A stretch of 64,000 nucleotides of DNA from Protula sp. h YS-2021 (GCA_949752745.1 OX457029.1:39539103-39603102), one strand, 5' to 3'; positions 23,633 to 38,139 are shown, counted from the stretch's first letter. The notes: generated from the letters alone by a model not told the origin. Program-made: numbers and translations.

Positions 23633-24284
23633 CTGCAGTAAATCCAAAATCAGAAGAAAATGATGTGTTAATTTTACTGATACTCTTTACACGATTTCAT
23701 TACGAAATCTTGGTCATATTTAGTTGTTTTGTATAATTTGTTTCCGGAAGAGAGATTGTAAGGAAAATAGGTTAAAATAAATAGAACGGCATAACCTAGC
23801 TACTACTATCACTATTATGAGAGTCTAAAGTGTGACGTCATCATCACCTAAGGAGAGTGAGGACCATAACTAAGCTTTTCCTTTATTTTTTAGTTAGTGG
23901 CAAGATCCCCTCTTTCTTACCGTCTATTGCCTATATGTCCGACTAAAAAATTCTCCTCAAGTTTAGATGTTTGCGTCATGAAAGGATCACTTTTTTGCCT
24001 GTTTTTGATGTTCGAGCTACATTTTACTGAGAAACCACTGGCTAAAAAATATATCAGCAAGAAATATAGGTGTGTATATATACTATACAACTGCAAAGTA
24101 AAATCTATGTTGGAAGCTACACTGTGATATCGTATACACACCTACATCTCACCGCGTCTGGCTTCAAAATTATCCCCTTTCTCCGCATGGTAACACATAA
24201 CATGCCCTGGGGGATTAATATTTTCTTTATGTGTCAGTAAACTGGTCCAAAGGGGTGCAGTTTAACGTCTACGAGTGCTGTGAA

Positions 24285-24706
24285 AAATGGCTATTAGTAC
24301 AGAATGGAGCGTATGGAGGCTAATAATACAGGTCACAAGAATATTTAGCCCACGTGTATTTACTGCCTTGTAGTGAACTCTATTGATAAAATTCCTTGTT
24401 TTCATATATATAAATTCCATATATAAAGTAGGAAATGTGGTGTTTTGTTGCCAATGTATACAGGTTGACTTCTACCCATATCAGTTAGTATACATAAATG
24501 GCTATTAGTACAGAATGGAGCGTATGGAGGCTAATAATACAGGTCACAAGAATATTTAGCCCACGTGTATTTACTGCCTTGTAGTGAACTCTATTGATAA
24601 AATTCCTTGTTTTCATATATATAAATTCCATATATAAAGTAGGAAATGTGGTGTTTTGTTGCCAATGTATACAGGTTGACTTCTACCCATATCAGTTAGT
24701 ATACAT
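24285..24706. repeat. Perfect 211-bp tandem duplication
   Basis: 24285-24495 and 24496-24706 read identically as far as I can see (start aaatggctattagtacagaa, end cagttagtatacat). It lies in the long fusl intron. Confidence 0.95.
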
Positions 24707-27700
24707 TTTGTTCTGTGCAGTTGTCTACTTATATTCTACTGTGCGTGATTTGGTTTTTACGTCCTATGTTCTGTGTAAAACATAGATATGAAATGCAACA
24801 GGTCCACAAAATAGCACAAGCAGAACAAGCAATCAGTCTGTGAAATCCTTTTCGCTCATTTTCTATAAACTTGTGTCAAAATAAAAAAAAATCATCCTTG
24901 TTGCTATTGAATTGTTTTTCATCAAATCATGTGTACTACATTTTTAGAAATTAGTTGAACTGCCTCAGCATATCTGCTAAAAATTCTACATAAAAATAAC
25001 AATCATTTGAAATACATTTTAAAAGAAACAGTATTTTGTTCACACAAATACTTCATAGATGCAGTTGGATCGAACTAATGCTTTGAAAAGTATTGTCCCC
25101 TATTTTCTGTGACCGTTACACAGTTGAAATGTAATTTCAAAAATAATTAGAAAAAGTTTCACTGGAGTACAAAACGTTTTCGAAAAAATCCAAGTAAGTC
25201 ATCGTAACCCTATTTTTTATAGGTACACGGATTCCGTGCTCAATGTTCAGCCTTACGGCTGTGAAGAAGACAAATTTCCTAGCATTAGTGGATTTTTTAT
25301 TTTGGAGCTGTTACCAGGTCCCAAGTAAGGAATGCGCATTATAGAAGAAGGTTACTTGAAGTGTCGAAGATCGCTGGGGTGAAGTTTAGAATTCCATCCA
25401 CTGGAACCTGTACAGGAAGAGTATGATTGAACAAATGCGGTTTCGGCACTGTCTGATGGGTAATGTAGTTGTTTGTGTCACTAGCGTATCGCGCTTTGGT
25501 ACTTCTTTAGTTGAACCAGAGGCCTTTTCAAACGCCATTGAAGTTTGGATGGCAGCGCTGTAATTTAAATTTTTTTGCCGTTTTTCTTTGTGGTATTACA
25601 AAGGCACCCTTAACAAGTGTTCAAATTTGATCTTTTTTTACGTAATACGTGAGTACGTGAGAGTTTTCAGCTTCACGATCTTCAGCAACGTTTGAGGGAT
25701 CTCGTCAGTTCATACAGGCAAGCTCAGCATTGAATTTTTGCCCCGTCACTCCGAGAAATAAACAGTTTTATTTTTTTGCGGGAAGCCGCCCACAGTGTGG
25801 CAAGTTGTCTTAGAGGGTGCGTGCTTGACAGTCACGCCATCCTCCTAACTTCAAGTTTTGACAGTGCAGGAAGGTGCTACTTACTTACGAGAGAAGTTTT
25901 GGCGGCGTGCGATACACTTCGGCCAAACTGGTAGCTTTCTTTGCCGATGGATTACAACTTAACAGAATATGCCTTACTCGTGTTACTCGCCAAATACAAA
26001 CGGGTTACTCTGATGGAGCAAGTAAGTGCTACCAAAGTAGCAAAATCAGTCTTTATGGTGACCAACGGCGACAACAAGCGATAACACGAGTGTAGCGTTG
26101 TGTGGTTACGCTGCTGCTTGAGATCACATAATAAATTACTACAAATTCTGCATTCACTGACATTAATGCACTTTCTTGTGATTTGTTGTAGTTATGAATA
26201 GCCATGGTAAAGAAGCCATGTATTAGAGGCGACCCACATGATTATTGCAGAGATTGTGAAAAGGCCGTGAACGTGAAAAGCGTTTACAGTGTGCAGGCAT
26301 GTTCACTTCAAAGTTTGGCGCACTTTAAGCAACCAACATCGGTCCAAGTACTACAACAGACGTAATAAATAGCTGTAATTGCGAGCAATGTCTTCAGTGG
26401 ATATTCTCGTCCAACGGCCATCAGGCGAGGATCCCGGTACTCCCTTGCGCGATGAGGTGACTGCAATGTCTGGGCAAGACTCGGGCTCCAACAACTCAAC
26501 TCATCCAAGAGGCACCGCGAGCACAAGTCCAGGAAGAGCAGAAAACACTCAGCTAGGAAGGAAACTATCGTAAACCAGGGCGTACTCGCTGGGTACATGG
26601 AGCAACACAATGACCAAGGGGGAGATGTTGCAGCCATCAGCATAGAAGCCGTGGCCTCCAGGCAGAGCGAAAAGGCGTTATGGCCTCCAGACAGAAACTG
26701 GTACTGCATGAAGAGTGGGCGCCATTTCATTGGGTGGTGGAGAGCGCAAGCTTCGGGTCCCCCCAACTGGAGACGTGACTCAACAAGCAACTATGTCTAG
26801 ACGCTGAGGCCAAAGTCAAAAATGCATTTGTCTGTGGACAAAGCAGCCACGATCCTCGAGAGAGTAGAAGAACGATTAGGGAGGGAGCAGAGCATCACGT
26901 TGCTGTTAGCGGTTACGAACAAACCCGGTTTCCACTGCTACTGCGGTGGACAAAGGAAGCTCCGAAGAAACTGCTGAAGCACACACGGGCACTGAGGCAA
27001 CCACATTGGCCACACTGGCTCCCACAACCACACACGATGAACCTTCACCTCTGGTTGCTAAAACGAACTGACTGAGAAAGGAGATTTCGACGTAGGCCGT
27101 ACATGCGTGCAACAGAGCCATGTAAAATCCAATCATTCAGTTTATGCGTCACAATGGAAAGTATTCGAGAAGTGTTGTCTGATGAAATCGGTAGACCCAG
27201 TGGCTGCGATGGCGCCGCTGCTCATTGATTTCCCGACGTATTCGGGGTGAAAACAGTGGCCACCAGAACAATTGAGGGTTAACGAGTGGCTTTAGACTAA
27301 GGCTAAGACATTGTGTCATTGAGTGTCTGTCTAAACAAATGCGAAATTTTTCTTTGTAGAGGCCACTGCCAGCCTGACACATAGTGCAGTGGAACTTAAA
27401 GCTCATGCTAGATTTCTTTCAGGTCTCCATTTTCCTGGAACAGCAGAACACACCACTGCTGGATCTGGCAGTCAAGGTAACTTTCCTTTTAGCTTTGCTT
27501 CAGAAAACATGAGCAAATCCAACGTTCTGAAGCCACAGGTGGACTTAGGTAAAATGTTTCTGCCTCATATTAACATAGACATAGGAACAGGAAACTTACA
27601 ATCTCAGATTCACATGTCAAGGAGAAGTTGTGTCATGGTCTCAAGATGCACCGCTGGCAATTCCTTAACTCATTCTTTCGCTTCTATTTACAGGATTACA

Positions 27701-30700
27701 CCCAGGACTCCGTGCCAAAGCTATTTTATACGGCAACGGAATCCGTAATTAATAAGTAATGCCACGGTAAGCTGCGGGCACTAAGGTGATGGGAAGTATG
27801 TTGTAGATCAAAAGGCAAGGAATACAAAGGCCACGGCGGAGCCAAGAGCAAGCCATAAAGGGACGTGGCAAAGGCAAGACATGCTCCAGCCACGCAACCG
27901 AGCATCTGATGCACCTCAGACCCTTATGACTGTTACGATGTATTTGCTACAGTAGTTAAGTCTACATTTGGGCAGAATTGCAGACAGCGAAGTACACATG
28001 TGTCCCCATGAGGTGACAGTAAACTGGCTTTGCAGAGGACACAAACGTTGGTCGCACTGGGAGAGCAATATGAAATATTTACCAGCACCGGGTGGCACAC
28101 AAGTCACCTCAGGGGGACACATAAGTAACGTGATCCGGTAACACCGGATAAGGGGGTTCCACATGTGCACATGAGTAACGCAAGTTTACTCATAGGGGCA
28201 GAATTTAGAGGATTTATAAATTTCAGTCAATTCTACGGTACTATTAGCATCAGTATTATGTGCATAGACGGAACACAACAGTGCACATTCTATAGGTCGT
28301 TGTTGAACTGTTCAACTACACGACTAAGGTAGGTGGCACTAAAAAGGGAGACTTTAGTTTTTCCCAGTAGGTCTGTAGTGACAAACAGATAGAAAGTTAC
28401 GTCAGTTAGCCGACAGAAAAAGAATGAACTGATTGTTTTATTCTGGTTTGTCATACTGAAAATAACAGTGCAAACAAAATACCCATTTTACCCCCTAAGT
28501 TTTTGTTTTGTAAATATGTTGTAGTTGTGTAGTTGGATCGATCAGATGCTTCCAATCAGTCCCATCTCTTTCTACCATTTCCTAGGCCCCAGTGTTCACG
28601 GCGCAGGATGAAAATTGAATATCGAAGCCCAGGACGGGTAAACATGAGATTACTCATGACGTACTTTGAGCTGATCAAAAATTTTTTAAATCCTTAAGAG
28701 GAATTAGTTCTAATTATTACTAAAATTACGTTTTAACTGTGTGATGAGTACAAAAAAGGTAGAATGATACTTTTCTAAGCATCAATTCAATCCAACTATA
28801 CAGCTACAACATTCTTAAAAAACAAAAAGCCACTTTAATGGGAACTAAAAATGGGCATTTCATAATTACAGAACAAATAACTTGGTTCGGGATAGATAAC
28901 CAAGCAACCCGATACCCACACCCATCTGCACAACAAAGCCTTTCCAAATGACAACAACATTTGTCCAGGTTTCGACACTCCGAACAATTCTCTAAAATTT
29001 AAATAAGAAAGCGAGTGGCTGTCTTCGTTATTTCGGCGAAGGAGTCCAGACTAATAGATGTAACCCAGCATATCCCCCTCACCCAAGCAAAGGGAAGAGA
29101 GCTGAGTGCTCGGGCGGGAACGGGGCACCTGGTATCATGTGGAGCCAAGAAGTAATATGTGTCCAGAAAAAGCAAATGCGTAGGGGGTAATTTTGAAGCG
29201 CGAAGCGGTCGACGTAGAGTGCCAGTATCGTTAAAAGTAGAGGGAGAGGAGTAATGTTCATTCAATACTCCTCGTTTTCCAAAAAGGGGAGTTCTTTTAG
29301 AAATGTACTTGGTGTTTGGTTAAAAAGCAGTATTATTTAAAACTAAGCACTCCGTGTTTAGAAACGTTTTAAAAATTCGTAGATACAGATGGTTACCAAT
29401 TTGTACCACAGGGAACATAATCTAACCATCATCAGAAATGAGGAACAATTTTCCGGTTTATTTTTCGGTGACGTTCAGTATAAGATCTCTCTATCTGCAG
29501 ATTACGCAACTTGCTCCCTAAAGGATATCAGTTCAATTAATAAAGTCTTTGTGATTACGAAGTGGTTCTTAAGAGGTTTAGGTGAAAGCGCCCTCCGGCT
29601 AAAGCGCCCCCTAGGCTAAAGCCCCCCAACTAATGCACCTCCGTTTTTATTCTCTGAAAATATAATCATATTTTTATAGTAAATGTGAAATTGGTTAACG
29701 ATAAACATTGCTTAATTAAACAGGGATCAATTATGTATATTTTAAGGCTCTTTGATATTCTTTTAATTGTTTCGAACTTGTAGGTAACATCTCACTAGCT
29801 GACAATTAGCATACCGCTGGGCCTCAAAGACAGTCTCATTTCCTTTCAGTCCTGAAAACATTAATTGTAAGTGCCTTTTGAAAAGCGTTTGATTAACGAT
29901 TGCAATCGATCAATCACTCGCTATTATAATTTCTATTCTGCAATGAGTGACCGTAGAGGTTATTATTTCGGGTATATTAGTTGCAGCTATATGACACCAG
30001 CTGTAAACGCAATTTGTATTAAACGTTTTGGTTGAAAAAAAGAATCCGGATTTTTGAACAACGATGTTTTTTATGAAGTCGAAAAATCATATTAGTAACT
30101 GGTTTAGGAATACTGATTACAATATTACAAAATACAGGATCTTATATTAAATAACAATAGCTAAATCTAAATATTAATATAATATTGGCACAACATCTAC
30201 ATTTTGTACTGAGGATTTTCGTACTTCTTAAGTATGCATAAGAAAACTTCTTAAGTATGCTTAAGAAAACTTTTCTCACGTTGGGTAGAACAGACCCTGC
30301 CTAAATCTCGGCCAATCAGAATAGATGGTGCTCTAGTGAAAACATTATAAAGATTCTCTATTTGCATGCGGTACCAACCGTAGGCGTTTTTAAGCAAGCA
30401 CACATTTTTCTTGCTTTTGTCAGCCTTTATTCTTTGGATAATATATTTATTTATCTGGGACTGATGCGTAAGTATAATTCACTCATCGTGCCTGAAGGTG
30501 TCACCTTCATGCGTTCACTTCTGGTAAATCTGAGTTTGTATCACGTTGGTTTTCTTTTCGCTCATAAATGTTACTGGCTGACAACACAATGAGAAACACA
30601 GGTCATTTCAGATTGCTGATTTCTGTGGTGTATCGCAAACTACTTGCAGAGTCTGGGGTCGTGTAGTGGTCTACTGACGTAGTGACGTATTCTTGAGTGG

Positions 30701-31139
30701 AGCTGGGTTACGTGGCAGTGTCAGGATTCAGAAGCCACTTCACCGGCCATTTCTGGGCCTTACAGACTTCCATTACCAACGATCACTTAATAAGCATTGG
30801 TCTTACCACCGTACTGCCCTACTTAGTACTGAGCACATACCATTGCTAGGTTCAACCTTGGTACAAGGTACCCTGTAGGTACCTCAGTCTTGGGTCACGA
30901 CTGCGTACCTGCGACCGAACTTGGTCTACGTACCAAGTACCAAGCACACACCAAGGCCTTGGTTTAGTGACCATACCTTGGTGAGTCTTGGTTTGGGCTA
31001 CATCTTTTTTGTGTTCAAACAGACTAGGCGTCACCAAATACCAACCATTAAACTGGGACTAGCTTGGTTGAGTATAGACATTGACTGTCTTTGATTTGAG
31101 TGTTGTTTCTTTACAGAAAAGTTACTCAAACACTCTTTT
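24707..31139. other. fusl intron sequence without recognised gene
   Basis: No domain recognised. Sequence at 26.3-27.8 kb is less AT-rich and may be decayed retroelement, but I could match no family. At 30.84-30.99 kb there is a cluster of short palindromes around ccttggtac/gtaccaagg, just upstream of the second DIRS-like remnant; a similar motif lies at 34.56 kb. Confidence 0.4.
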
Positions 31140-34080
31140 TTCCTTTGTTTCAGAGATGATAGAAGCCAGTGTGCAATACGACAAGAATAAGACGTTATGC
31201 ATTCCTCCAGCGCCGGTCATCAACCCACACCTGCTCTGTGACAGGTGCAGGAGAGATCGAGACATACCGCTGTGTAAACAACCAGACACCTGTTCTGAGT
31301 GTTCGCACTTACCCCCTAAAGAGTGGGACACTTTGGATACGCTACAAACTTGGAAAATTAAGAGAAGAGTTATAGTATATTCTCTGTCAGTGCATATGAA
31401 CAAGGCAAACTCTTTTATCTTTGGCCAGGTGTCCTCTCCAGTGCATTCGTATATGGGTACTGAGTCAGACGCTGACCGACCCAGGAAGTCAGACAAGGCC
31501 AAGCCATAAGCGACTTCTGAGACAGTGGAGACAGTGACAGAGCTTTACATGCCAGCGAGTGGTGAACGCTCCATCATCCATAAAGTCTGGGCTGCGTTAC
31601 ACCAAGAAAACGGAGAAAACTTTGTCCGAGGAGGCTGAGTTCATGTTCCCGGTCTCTATAGCACTAACCAATGATGATGCAACTGTGACTCATGCTTTTA
31701 CTCATGGAGAGCCTACAGGGAGTGTCGTTATCCCCCCCTCCGCACTAACACCTTACCTACTACAAGTAGATTATCTGAATCTCTCCTCGTTCTTGTCAGC
31801 CACGGCTTCAAGCCCATCCGCCCCCTGGGCTATGTGTCCATACCCGTGAGCGTGGACCAACTCCCCATTCTTAGGTTTCCCTCGTCGAAGACCAAGACCA
31901 AGCTTGCCTCTGATACCATAGTAGGTAGTGAGAGTGAGTCCTCCGGACTACCTCCATCAAGCCTTATCTAGCTAACACAGCGTGTAGAAGATGCGGAACT
32001 CGCAAACCTGCACATATCACCGCTTTCCGGTTATATAGATAGAGGCCGATTTACACTCTCAACTGGGAGCCTGGACGTACAAGTCGAACCAGGTCCTTCA
32101 CCGGTAGAGAAGCGGAGCTCTGATAACCAGGATTCTGATGCGGGTGGAAATTCAGAGGATTAGTTGCCTAGATAGTTTCTCACCCCCAGTGCAATTTCCG
32201 CTTCGCAAGGTCAACCCTTTTTTCCCCAGCCAGCGTCTGTGGAAAGATCAGGTCGCAACGGGTTGTCACCCGTACGCACGCCGTCGCCTCCCGATTAGGC
32301 GCCTACGAGGAAGAGTCACTGTCTCTGTTGGTCACGTCGGTCGCTCAAGAATATATGTACCGTTTGGGACGCGATCGCGAGTGTTAGTCCCTTGTAACAT
32401 AACGAGACGGACCACAAATGCAATGACGTCTCAGACCCAACATCCACAGCCTGATTCCTTCATCGCGTTCAACACGAGTGGGATGTGACTAAAGCACCAG
32501 TAGTACATTGCAGGGAATTCAAGCGCTTAGACACTGGTGAGGGCTTTCTCGCATTCGCCTATCAAGGCGCTTAGCCATCAAAGATGGCTCGTATCGTTCT
32601 GTTGACGATCTAATCCCCTTGGATCCCACTGGTGGCCAGCCGACTAAGCGCACTGCATAAATGCAATCCGTTCGCTTTGACATTTCAAGGCGATCGAGGG
32701 CTCAGCGGGCCACTTCTTGAACGTTATATCGTTTCACGATCATACGCCATTGCCGTAGAAAATGCGTTTGCATGACTTACCCAATGTTTCACCCGGAGGA
32801 AGTGGAAAAAGTCAACTAGGAAAGTAGGGCCTTGTCGCAGAACTTTGCACTCATCATTCACCCCTACTCACGCAGCAGAAACGCAAACGCCCATAGCAGT
32901 TCCCGCTAAGACAGATATAGATACAACAGTATGGCGAGAGCTTCTCCCCCGAAGAAGTTCAAACTGAAAGCGGAAAGATATATCCACGGAGCTCGTAGCA
33001 GTGCATTTAGCAACCAAACAACGTATCTTTCAGAGATTAGGGTCTGATCTTTAAGAGATACTTTTTCAAACTCAGAAAATACAAGGCGTGTGCCTATGTG
33101 AGAGGTATGATGATCTTCACACTACTTAGACGACTTAGACGAACCCACATCGAGCGAGAGACAGCAAGTCAGCAGACGGAAGTGTTTGTTAAGCAAGCTT
33201 TAAAGGTAGGCCTCTCCGTTAATCTCGAGCTCGGTCTAAAGCACAATTACGGTATTCTTGGGAGAGAGATGTGTTCTAAGCCTAGTGCGGTCTTACCTAA
33301 CACCTGAATGCCACGAAAGGATCCGATTAGCAATCTGAACTATTAAATCCTTATCACAAGTAAGTCAAGGCAAGATGGAGTTTCTTCGGTTATTTGGTAG
33401 CAGCGGAAAAGACAGTTCCCCTTGGCATGCTCCACTGCAGTTCAGGCAGAAATCATGCGTCCTGTGAGTGGTAGGGGGAGACATCCCAAGGCTGCGATGA
33501 TTGTGTCTGAGGAGACACACCGAGCGTCGTCTTGGTTGCGCGACCAATGAGCCTGAGCGAGAGGACCCTCCCAGAGTTAGAGGTGCAAACTGACTCGTCT
33601 CTGTTGGGGTGGGCACTCTATTTTCAAGGCAACATGTGGCAGGGCTCTGGTCAGAGAGAATGAAGAGTCGCCACATAAATTGGTTGGAACTCCAAGGGGT
33701 GTGGATTGCGTTAACCACATTGACACGCCGACTGATGGACAGATATGTAGAATTTCATCTAGATAACTCCACAGTAGTGGAGTACCTGAAGAGTCAAGGC
33801 GGTAACAGGTTTCGTCAACTCACAGCTGACTTGCAACATTCAGTTATATATTCTAGAAGAAGGAATCTGTCAGCTCGTCATCTGCCAGGTCGGTTGACAG
33901 TGTCAGGAGACCTTGCTTCCAGGGACGGTCAAGTAATACACACTGAGTGGCATCTGTCAGTCCGTGCGTTCAGTTGAGTGATAAATCAGTCTCTGTGGGG
34001 ATTGACAACGCTGGACCCGTTTGCGAACAAGGTTTCAGTTAGGTGTTCTTAGTATCACGTTTGTGTAAGAATCAATAAAT
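31140..34080 (+). pseudogene. DIRS-like retrotransposon remnant (gag, reverse transcriptase, RNase H)
   Basis: Decayed element in the same orientation as the 20.4-kb one. At 31.2-31.35 kb the frame reads HLLCDRCRRDRDIPLC...CSECSHLPPKEW, a Cys-rich gag-like motif found before the reverse transcriptase in DIRS elements. RYDDLH at 33.1 kb marks the polymerase active-site region. At 33.57 kb LEVQTDSSLLGWAL begins RNase H, followed by RHINWLELQGVWIAL, FHLDNSTVVEYLKSQGG and LSARHLPGRL (33.6-33.9 kb). The end SLWGLTTLDPFANKVS is also typical. Several stops and frame changes show it is inactive. No tyrosine-recombinase gene was found. Confidence 0.7.
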
Positions 34081-36640
34081 AAAGGTGATTATTTGATTTC
34101 TTTCTTGGTTACTCGATCCTTGCTATGAGGTTGGCTACCATCCCCTGGGCGGATGGAAGGGGGTATTGTTAGCAACTGGTCGTCGGCTGAGAAATGCTTC
34201 GTCATTGATGCGTTATCTCTATGTTTCACCCTTCGGTGTACAGGAGTTGTAACCCACTTGATTATATTTTGAAATTGATTGGACACGTTAAACATTATTT
34301 ATTCTTTTTACCCTGCGTGGATCAGGTTTCTTTTAAGAGTAAATGTGGAATTCTTTGAAAAAATTCCGGGATTGGCTCTCTGCTGTTGTTTCTAGTCCCG
34401 CATAAAAGTGGAGACAAGCAAATTCAGTAAAACTAGCCTTTTACTTTCGCAAAAAGGTCTTTACGAATAAAAAGGTAATTGGCGTTCTCCAGTTATGTCA
34501 TAGCATTCCGCCCTTCCACCCCACTTAACCTAGGCGTGCTTGCTAAAGGGGAGCAAAACTCGGATAAGACTTGGTACTAAGGTACCAACAATTCTGATTG
34601 TCGGAAATCTATGTCAGAATTATTCGAGCCACTATGCGAAAATCTTTGCTTTGTATTGCACGATTCTGTATATTGAGAATGTGGATTAGGCTTTTGCTCG
34701 TAAAAGAGCGTTTTATAAAAAAAAAAAGAAAACCTCAAGATACTTTAATTCACCTTTTCTTAGGCTATAAAGTCACTCAGGAAATAATCAATAGATGTCA
34801 AAGCGTGCTGAAGCTACACTCTTTCATCTTTAAATAGAACCTCATTTCGCTAGCAAAATGTTAAACACTTGACAAAAATTAAAACGCAAAATTACTTCCT
34901 TCAATGGATTATTTCTTGAATAATATATTGCAAACAACACAGCTTGACTACGTCTTATAAGCCGAGAAGTGTTTGGTTTTGGCCGACTTAAGGTTTTATT
35001 GACTTTCTATTTACGCAGTGAGAGCTTGCACAAAGCTGAGCAACTGTGTGATGTTCTGTGCTGTGTGTTAAATGCACTGCATTTACTTGCAAAAAATACA
35101 TGCTTTTCACGTGGCGTTTTAAACAAGAAAACGAAATTGAAGGCAAAAATAAAAAGTGTCTGCACATGTTCATATCAAGCTCTATCTAAGTCCCAAGTTT
35201 CGTGGCCTTAGGACCCGTAGTGCCAGTGGAGGAGATGACACAGGAAATCCGATCACTGTCAAGAAAAAAAGATACGAACGGCTGCTCGCACAAATTCAAA
35301 AAGCCCTTGCAAGCGAAAGGCTTATTAAATGTTAATAAGTGGGGTTTTCTACTTGGAATGAATAGCTTATCAGAAGGTAATCTCTCGCTTCTAAATATAT
35401 ATCGTATTTATCAGTTCGAATTTACAAGGAACAGTTTCAGAGATCAGCTTTGTCACAAATGCTAAAATAAGGTATGTTATAGATGAGAGAAATTTAAAGG
35501 ATGAAATGTTGCAAGTAAAAAATGGGCATTATTTGTTGTCTCCCTTTTGAAGGAGGACAATGAAACTTTTCTACAGAAACATTATAACTTTTCATCTGAT
35601 ATTCATTGAATTTTTTTACTTTGTCAATGTGTACGAAATAGGTTAAAGCTGTGCCATGTTAAAATCTACCACACGATAAATTCATGTAAAAACTGATTTC
35701 ACGAATTTGGCTGACGAAAAAGTTCTATAAAGGATATGGACAAAAACTGTCACCGAAAACAATAAGAATTATTTGAAATAGTAAAAAATATCGTTTCTTG
35801 AGAAAGCAGTGTTTGATTATTATTAGCTGATGGTCAGTCTAACAAAGTTCATTATATATTGAAACTTTAAAATAGGAACAACCAACAGAAGTTGTCCATT
35901 TCCGCGTTTCCACTGCAGATGTATTGGTGACTATTTAAAAGAGCAGGATGTATCCAGAATGAAGCATCTGTGGCTTAATTTACTCATACAATACTGTAAG
36001 AGAATTTACAAAAGATCACAGATAAATATGAGTCAGAAGCAGATCGGTGTGCAGAGATACGCTATTTCCCAAATATCTTTCCCATCCTGGAAACCACCCC
36101 CACCCCCCACCCCCCCCCCCCCCAACCACCACCCAACTCCCTCGGAATGGGTATCAACAACAGGAAATGCAAAGAGCGGGCAAAATATTGAAGTTTGATG
36201 TTTTAGGGGCAAACAAATTGATACTTTTTGAAGGAACACGTCATTTCACTGTCTGTCTCCTCCCCTAACCCCCCGTTCAGGTGGGGCACTGTACTTTGTA
36301 GTGAAAATAGTGGGACTGTGCAGGAAGTCGTATCAAATCGATCACAGCTCCGTTAGAAATGCCTAATTTGAAGATATTGCTCTCAAAAATTTGCTTAAAT
36401 AGAAAAATGTTTTTATTTATTTATTGTAAACTTGAACTGGAGAAGACTGCTGAAGATTAGAAAATGGATACTTATAAAAAGTACACAATGAGACCAGTAT
36501 GGTCTAAACAAAATCTAAAACAAAGATACTGCAAACGTAGCGTTGAAACTCTACAAATGGCAGATCTCAGAAAGTGTTGGGCTCCATTAAACCCCTTGCC
36601 GGACAAAATAAACCCGAATCGACTTCATCACAACTGCTCT
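34081..36640. other. fusl intron sequence, mostly unassigned
   Basis: AT-rich. It contains C-rich runs at 36.09-36.13 kb and a possible small coding stretch at 35.21-35.34 kb (listed separately). Nothing else recognised. Confidence 0.35.
35209..35338 (+). CDS. Possible terminal coding stretch, unknown
   Basis: After a possible acceptor (TGGCCTTAG) one plus-strand frame reads RTRSASGGDDTGNPITVKKK followed by a charged helix-like stretch ending SERLIKC and a stop. It looks like the C-terminus of a basic protein, but no upstream exon was found. It could be a retrogene scrap. Confidence 0.2.
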
Positions 36641-36644
36641 TAGC

Positions 36645-37010
36645 CAATAATTATTATGTTGACAATTTTGAGGAACTGGCTAAGTTACCCAGGATATACC
36701 ATCGGAGTTCATCATATCGGCAGAAGATGTATAAAAACGATTATTAAATACCAATACAAAGAAAGCAGCTGGCCCCGATGGTTTTCGCTATTGGTTTTTA
36801 ACAGAATGCTCTCCAATGACAGTCCAGCATGTTTGTTCAATCGTTTCGTTTGCAAAGGCTACATACTTCCAATATGGAAGTGGGCAACCTTTAAGCCAAT
36901 CCCTAAAGTCAATCCAGCCACATTTCTTGAGAAGTGCCTGTGACCCATCACTTTAACTCCTATTACATGTAAACAGCTAAAGTATTTTGTTTATCAGTGG
37001 TAAACTAGAA
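36645..37010 (+). pseudogene. LINE-type reverse transcriptase fragment
   Basis: The phrase KKAAGPDGF in one frame and PIWKWATFKPIPKVNP in another match the region between the endonuclease and the reverse-transcriptase core of non-LTR elements (consensus KAAGPDG and W..A.V.PI.K..P). The frames shift between them, so it is a dead 5'-truncated piece of about 370 bp. Confidence 0.55.
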
Positions 37011-37925
37011 CCGTATTTCGCAAGCGAAATCTTCAACACTCAACAACTCAAAATCCCGCTTTAAAACCGACCAGGAAAACGAAACGTAAATGGCGTCATT
37101 ACCACGATGTCCTTTGTCAAAAAGTAGTCCCATAACGTATTTTGCTCGAAATCTCTAGCTCCAGCCGTTTCCGAGATATTCAACTTTGAAATATCCATGA
37201 CGCCACAAGACGTTGATGACGTCATAGGTCAATAAAAGAATTATTTGGCACCAGTTCACATAGTCGACTATAAGTGTGCCAACTTTCATTCGCCTAGCTT
37301 AAATTAAGCCGTTTCGGAGGAGACGTCTGGAAACCGACGCAAAAAATTTCTACGAAGAAAAAGAAGAAAAAAAACTAACAAAAAAGGAAAAAGAGAGATA
37401 CTTTGAGTACTTTCAGCCCACACTTTCCACACCGAGTAAAAGCAAATGCGTTTGAAAAGTTTACTTTTCAAGCGTTAATAAAACTGAAAGCATACAGCGG
37501 CGCGTCTTTAAGGTCGTTTTCTCAAACCTAAGTTACGAACCAGCCCTTGTGTGTCTTCTAACCTTACAGCTCTTGCAAATAGTCGAAACAAAATGCAAAA
37601 TCCAGACCACAAACTCAACCATATGCTCCCTGGTCCGAATGATCCCAAGTATTCTCTCCGACATACCCACAAGTACTTCTCGAAAAGCAAAACTAATCGC
37701 TATACATACAGCTTCCTCCCCTACAACCTGCTTAATTTTCAATAATGTTTCTGTTGCATTTAATCTAGTTAAAATATCAGTATTACCGTTCGGTTTGTTA
37801 AAGTTTTTAGTTGCAACTCACTGTCGATGTTTTTGCATTTTTTTGGCTATTTAATCTATGCATGTCGTATTTATTGTAAACATTCAACATGTGATATTGT
37901 ATAACTATGTCGTAAGAAATAAACT

Positions 37926-37950
37926 GTTATTATTATTATTATTATTATTA

Positions 37951-38048
<98 letters not shown>

Positions 38049-38100
38049 TTTTTTTTTTTTTTTTTTTTTTTTATTTTTATTATTATTATTATTATTATTG

Positions 38101-38138
<38 letters not shown>
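37926..38138. repeat. (TTA)n microsatellite with internal T-run
   Basis: Roughly 210 bases of tta units broken by a homopolymer T tract near 38.05 kb. Confidence 0.97.

Positions 38139-38139
<1 letters not shown>

Noticed and set aside
26308..26790. 160-codon minus-strand open frame
   Set aside because: No recognised domain, no convincing splice sites, unusual composition; may be antisense of decayed repeat sequence.
31122..31502. 126-codon minus-strand open frame
   Set aside because: Antisense of the Cys-rich gag-like stretch of the DIRS-like remnant, which explains the sequence better.
30848..34590. Inverted terminal repeats of the second DIRS-like element (ccttggtac / gtaccaagg clusters)
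   Set aside because: The motif is short and self-palindromic, so the match between 30.85 and 34.56 kb is weak evidence for element ends.
37858..38139. Poly-leucine open frame
   Set aside because: Translation of the (TTA)n microsatellite.
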